Under the pieces are notes generated by a model. It saw only the letters and a program-made list of their open reading frames with translations. It did no database searches and was not told the DNA's origin. This document shows, one piece after another, positions 59,361-64,000 of a stretch of DNA of 64,000 bases. The translations under genes and the position numbers were made by a program. The stretch lies in NCBI GenBank assembly GCA_020740775.1, contig JAHEWK010000002.1:1426001-1490000 (forward strand), read 5' to 3'. Each line of letters starts with the position of its first letter. Within the stretch, counting starts at the first letter, position 1. Origin of the DNA: Ilyonectria destructans. Lineage: Eukaryota; Ascomycota; Sordariomycetes; Hypocreales; Nectriaceae.

Positions 59361-59480
59361 CCTGTCCTGTCCTGTCCTGTCTTGTCCTGTCCTGTCCTGT
59401 CTTGTCCTGTCCTGTCCTGTCTTGTCCTGTCCTGTCCTGTCTTGTCCTGTCCTGTCCTGTCTTGTCCTGTCCTGTCCTGG
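59361..59480. repeat. Pentamer satellite (CCTGT/CTTGT), 24 units with a 20-bp higher-order period
   Basis: After four initial CCTGT units, a 20-bp block (CTTGT + three CCTGT) is repeated five times; the very last unit is CCTGG. Because the pentamer contains no stop in any frame on either strand, it produces false ORFs on both strands (LSCPV and TGQDR repeats). Non-coding. Confidence 0.95.
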
Positions 59481-60264
59481 CCGTGAGCCTCTTTGCAGGC
59501 GCGGAGTGGGCATGAAATACCCAGCCACAGAACGGGCGAACCCTTAACGCTAGAGCAGCGACTACTAGGGCCTGTCTGGAGACGTTCGGAGAGAGCGCTG
59601 CAGGTGCCATTGGTCTGCCCTGTTGGGCGCTCACGGCGGGTGCTCTCAGTGGATGCCCGCAGTGGATTCCAGGTTTACTACAGGGGAGAGCTCCCCGCTC
59701 TGGACGGTATGCGCTGCGCCATCGACTCCAAAAAGGGCTCCAAGGGCTTCAACGGCCTGCTCGTCGACATCTTAGCGCCCACTCAGGCCGCCCTATGACG
59801 ACCTGGATGCATGGGACGCGCTCTGGAACTGGCTGGGTTTGGGGCGGCTTTTGGAGGAGCTGGGGGAGCTGTTGGTCGGAGTTGCCCGCATAAGCCAGTT
59901 AACTGCATTGAGGTTTCAGCCCCATCCGGAGCCTTGGATAGAGCCTGGAGAGAGCCCTAGGTGGCTGGCTGTCGCATTTGACGCTCGGCGCATGATGGGT
60001 CGGACCTCGCTGACAGGTTGCCTCGAGAGCGGAGATCCAACTACTACTTCTCTTCCTCTTCTTCTCTCGTCTCTGTTCCTCCTGCACCAACATTCCCCTC
60101 CGCGACTGTGACCGGGACTGTCGCCAGACATTTTCCCTTCTTCTCAGCCTCACACGAGGGTGTCCCACGCCTACTCCGCCTGTCCTGGTTTCTTTCGCTT
60201 TGAAGAACCCTGGGCCTGAGCGTCTTTCGCTTGTTTACCTCCCCGGCAAACCTCACACCACACC
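59481..60264 (+). promoter_or_regulatory. Promoter and leader of the annexin gene
   Basis: The 250 bp before 60265 are C/T-rich (TCTTCCTCTTCTTCTC and similar), as in other promoters of this window. The start context CACCATGTCG is near-optimal for fungi. No upstream gene recognised. Confidence 0.55.
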
Positions 60265-63175
60265 ATGTCGCTCTACCCGGAGGATCACAGCCGAAAGGGC
60301 CGCTCCCGGTCGCGATCGCGTGACCGTCGCTCCAAGGACGAGCCCGCCGCAGAGCCGCCGTCCTCGTACGCCGACGTGCGCGAGCCCAGCTACATCTACC
60401 CGGAAGACGACCTCGATGATCGCTACAAAGGCCGCAACGAAGCTAAGGCCAGCGGCGCCCTCCCGTACCCCGAGGAGGGCGGCATGGACTCTATGCTCCC
60501 GGGCGGCCAGGCCCTCTACAGCTACGACTCCCAGCAGCCCACGTACAAGACCGCGTCACCCGCCACGGATCGCAGCTCTCGTGACAAGGTAGGGGGTGGC
60601 CTGCTCCCCGGCGCGTTCCCAGACGACGAGCCCCGCGTCAAGGGCAAGGGTGAGGAACCCCGCATCTACAGCGCAGAACCCCGCGACAGCACCTACGAAA
60701 GTCGCCGAGACGACAAGCACACGAGTCATAGAGACGAAAAGTATGAGAGCCGTCACGAAGACAAGTATGAGGGTCGCTACGAAGACAAACATGACAGCCG
60801 TCGCGAAGACAAGTACGACAGCCGTCGCGAAGACAAGCTAGACAGCCGTCGCGAAGACAAGCCAGACAGCCGTCGTGAAGACAAACCTGAATCACGTCGT
60901 GAAGAAGAAGACAACAAGTTCAAGTTCCTCCCCCAAAAATACAGCCGCTGGCTTTCCACCGGTAGCAGCAGCCAGTCCTCCGATCATGATAATGACAAGG
61001 ACAAGAAGGGCCGCGACGACGACGACCTGGCCTATGGAAAGCCACCGGTGCCCAAGCGACCGCCCCCTGGATCCGACGATTTGGCTTATGGAAAGACCAC
61101 TGGAGGGAAGACCACCGGAGCCCCAGCGGTCACCAGCCATGCCCTGACTCCATACGGCAGCAATGCACCTCACGACGACCACGGTGATGAGCGCCATGAC
61201 AGGCGCGACGCCAAGTACGATGAAAGACGCAATGAGACATACGAGGATAGACGCAGGGAAACGTACGAGGATCGCGATGATAAGTATGACGACAGACGCA
61301 CTGCTAGATTCGATGATGATCCGTACGATGAAAGACGATATGGCGAGTATGAGGACAGGCGCAATGACAAGTACGACGACCGGAGGGACGACCCAAGAGA
61401 CGAAAAACGTCCTTCTCAGTACGCGGATCGTCATGATAGTCCAGACCGGCGTCGCCCTGTGGATGACTATGACCGCCGCCGGTACGAGAGTCCAGACGAA
61501 GGACGCCGGCACAGCCCAACTGCAGAAGGGCGTAGCTCTCGCAGACGGGGTGACTCCATCCTTAAAGACCCCCAAAGCTCCAGCACCAATGTCTTGACGG
61601 TTGAGCCAGGGAGTCGCGACAGAGAGAGGTCTCGGGACCGTCGCAAGGAAAAGTCTTCCAGTACCAGAGGAAGCTCTGATATGCTCACTGTTGACTCTGG
61701 CCGTAAACGAGACAAATCTAAGTCGAGAGACAAGTCTCGGGAGCGGTCCCGTGACCATCGCCGGGATAAGTCCCCGGCTCCAGATATGCTGTCCGTTGAG
61801 CCTGGGCGTCGGGATAGATCCAGATCGAGGGATGGGCGAGGCTCCTCGTCCCTGAGCGTCGACACAGGGCGTGTGGCAGGCATGAGTCTCGCCATGGCAC
61901 CTGGCTCGCCTTTGCTTGAATCATACTACGGCACTTACCAAGACTGTTCGCCCATGCCATCACCCCTCCTCCTTGCAACGCAGAACCAGGGCGACGACAC
62001 CCGGGGTCTGGAGCCCCTATCCCCTCTTAGTTCCGACTTTGAAGGAGATGGCAAGAAGCGCAACCGGCGCGCCCGCTTCCACGACCCTGAGGATATCACT
62101 AGCCAACTCGCTCAGGCCCTCCGAGGCAGCAAGCGTCCCGACACGGGTCCCCTCATAGATATTCTACCGAGCCTCACCCACGAACAGGTTATGGAGCTAC
62201 GCGCAGAGTATAAGCGGCTCGTCAAAACCGGCTCAGAGCGCAAAGGCGTCAACGTCGCCAAGCACATCCGAGCGCGACTCAAGGACGAGGACCCCCTGCT
62301 CATGAAGGCTTGCTACGCTGTTGCCCTCGGCATGTGGGAGAGCGAAGCTTACTGGGCCAACTTCTGGTACCAAGGCGACAAGACTCGCCGTGAGCTCCTC
62401 ATTGAGTCGCTCATGGGCCGCACCAACGACGAGATCCGCGCCATTAAGGATGCCTTCTCTGACAAGAAGTATGACAACAGCCTCACCAAGTGCATGAAGA
62501 CAGAACTCAAAGAAGATAAGTTTAAAAAGGCTGTTCTCATGGTTTTGGAGGAGCGTCGCATGGATGAGTACGACGGATATGGCCGCCAACTCCCGATTGA
62601 CTACCAACTTGTCAGCCATGATGTGAGCGAGCTGCGCCGTGCTGTCAGGTCAGATAAGGGTGGTGAGACGGCTATGATTGGCATTGTCGTCCAGCGCAGC
62701 GAATCGCACTTGCGCGCCGTTCTCCAAGAATATGAGCATAACTACCACAGCAACTTTGCTCGCGATGCCCTCAAGAAGAGCGGAAACCTTGTTGTAAGTC
62801 TCCAACTCCTCCCAACCACCCCGCTCATATGGAAGCTGACATCATCACCAGGGTGAACTCCTCGCGCACGTTCTCAATGGCGTTATCAACCGCCCCGTCC
62901 GTGACGCCCTCCTCCTCCACCACGCCATCACCGGCTCCCGCAAAGACGGCCTGCGCCGCGAGCTGCTTATCTCGCGCCTCGTTCGATACCACTGGGACCC
63001 GCCCCACATGCGTGCTGTCAAGCAGGCCTACCGTGAGCGTTACGGCAAGGGCCTCTCGGAGGCCGTTCGCGAGTCTACCAGCGGCGAGTGGGGACTTTTC
63101 TGTCGTGAGCTGTGCATCGCCCGCACGCCTGATGACGTGAGAAGGTTTGAGAAGGTTGCTGTTAGTGTCAGATAG
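60265..63175 (+). CDS. Fungal annexin with a ~600-residue charged repetitive N-terminus
   Basis: Two exons, 60265-62793 and 62852-63175 (intron 58 nt, GTAAGT...CACCAG), phase 0; 950 aa. Annexins bind acidic phospholipids, usually through calcium. The annexin core (about 605-950) shows four weakly conserved repeats: SLTHEQVMELRAEYKRLVKT, then GRTNDEIRAIKDAF, VSHDVSELRRAVRSDKGGET and LRRELLISRLVRYHWDPPHM. No canonical GxGT-type type II calcium loop is visible, so calcium binding may be weak or absent. The N-terminus holds octapeptide repeats (DSRREDKx, about residues 150-215), a DRR/DERR/YEDRR tract (about 310-410), and three LTV/LSV-EPG blocks separated by SR/RD repeats (about 450-545). Similar long-tailed annexins are known in filamentous fungi. 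Function in those is poorly defined. Confidence 0.92.
60700..60905 (+). repeat. 24-bp coding repeat (DSRREDKx) in the annexin N-terminus
   Basis: About eight units of 8 codons; the last five are nearly identical (GACAGCCGTCGCGAAGACAA core). Acidic and basic residues alternate, predicting a charged helix or disordered rod. Confidence 0.85.
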
Positions 63176-63199
63176 ACGAAAGAGGTGGATTTGGCGGAT

Positions 63200-64000
63200 A
63201 TGGCAGATTATGGGAAATTGTAATTGCGTATGGACGGGAACGGATGTTGAAACGATGCCACGGCCTTTCATTCCAAGGAGCGACTAGACGAGTACTACGA
63301 GCCTCGTATTGATAACATACCTTACTTTACATGATGGATATCTTAGCTAGTTTGAGAAATATACTATGCAATCTTACTGTAGCTCATTGAGGTATTGCAA
63401 AAGGTCACTAGTTGGACTAGAAACCCTAGTCTGTCTGAGTAAACTGTTGACCTTTAAATGGACTGGGTATATGGTCTGTATTGTTGATCCTATTGTTGGG
63501 GGGTTTTTTTTTACTGTTGAGCGTCTAGTCCCCCCTCTGGGTATGTGTGTACTAGGGCACCCTAACCTCTTGATACTATGTATCTTCTTCAACCCCCTAC
63601 CTATTGTACCACCATCGAAACCCCAATCTTAAGTCCATTCCTGCTTGAAGGAATTTCACCATCAATAATATCAGAATGATACTTACAGGCAGTGGTTTTT
63701 ACTACATTAAATAGAAGTTTAGTTAAAATCTCCTTATAGTCGATATCCGTAAAAGAATTTTTTATCCCTTAGGTATCTTAGATATGTAACACCAAACTCT
63801 TTTACGCTTAATTATAAGATTGGTTAAGGTTAATTCATGTGCTGGGGTGCAGGTACCTATGAACTCAAAGATGCGAATGGAGATAAAGATAAAGCCTTCA
63901 ACGATACTTGCAGATTGTCAAAAGTTCTCGTGGCAGATAGCAACTAAGCCTAGAGCTATACGAAGCTAAATTTAGTGTAGGATAAAGTTTAGTCCCTTAG
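63200..64000. other. AT-rich, probably RIP-degraded sequence at the window edge
   Basis: After the annexin 3'UTR the sequence becomes AT-rich with few CpG and many TAA/TTA words, especially 63680-63960, and no real ORF. It resembles RIP-mutated repeat remnants and runs off the window, so type and boundaries are unknown. Confidence 0.5.

Noticed and set aside
59190..59634. ORFs with LSCPV or TGQDR repeats on both strands
   Set aside because: They are translations of a stop-free pentamer satellite, not genes.
60892..61758. 288-codon minus-strand ORF rich in Val/Ile
   Set aside because: It is antisense to the annexin DRR/YEDRR repeat; hydrophobic look comes from complementing Asp/Arg codons.

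Overview
This window is nuclear DNA of a filamentous ascomycete (Pezizomycotina), most likely a sordariomycete. HEX-1, the Woronin-body core protein with a C-terminal SRL peroxisomal signal, is confined to Pezizomycotina. Introns are mostly 43-90 nt with GTAAGT/GTATGT donors and CTAAC/CTGAC branch sites, coding sequence is GC-rich at third positions, and a few AT-rich islands look RIP-mutated. I cannot name the species.

Layout: 1-1332 (-) casein kinase I, cut by the window edge. 5689-8544 (-) a Pro/Gln-rich protein with PPGQM repeats. 11747-14811 (-) a Gln-rich regulator with two DUF8032-like modules, which I infer to be the MedA/REN1/ACR1 conidiation regulator; a candidate first coding exon and spliced leader lie at 17734-18577. 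18578-30400 shows no convincing gene. 30401-33411 (-) a DUF8035-type charged protein. 36598-37069 a miniature Tc1/mariner-type element with perfect 56-bp inverted repeats. 38846-40421 (-) bleomycin hydrolase. 41349-43461 (-) HEX-1 with a long in-frame N-terminal extension that has no AUG. 46851-50187 (+) Rqc2/Tae2 of ribosome quality control. 50539-52337 (-) an O-methyltransferase. 54093-55824 (-) a LaeA-like methyltransferase. 57420-58604 (+) a conserved protein with a methyltransferase-like motif. 60265-63175 (+) a fungal annexin with a very long repetitive N-terminus. 63200-64000 an AT-rich, probably RIP-degraded tail.

Most genes are housekeeping or cell-biology genes (kinase signalling, protease, septal plugging, translation quality control, membrane binding). 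They do not form an obvious pathway. Three adjacent genes at 50.5-58.6 kb carry SAM-binding-type motifs, but no PKS, NRPS or terpene synthase is present. The most interesting region is the medA-like locus: it is preceded by about 15 kb without another gene, and the sequence suggests a spliced leader, upstream ORFs abutting both possible start codons, a distant first coding exon, and a 717-nt intron whose retention would remove half of the protein.
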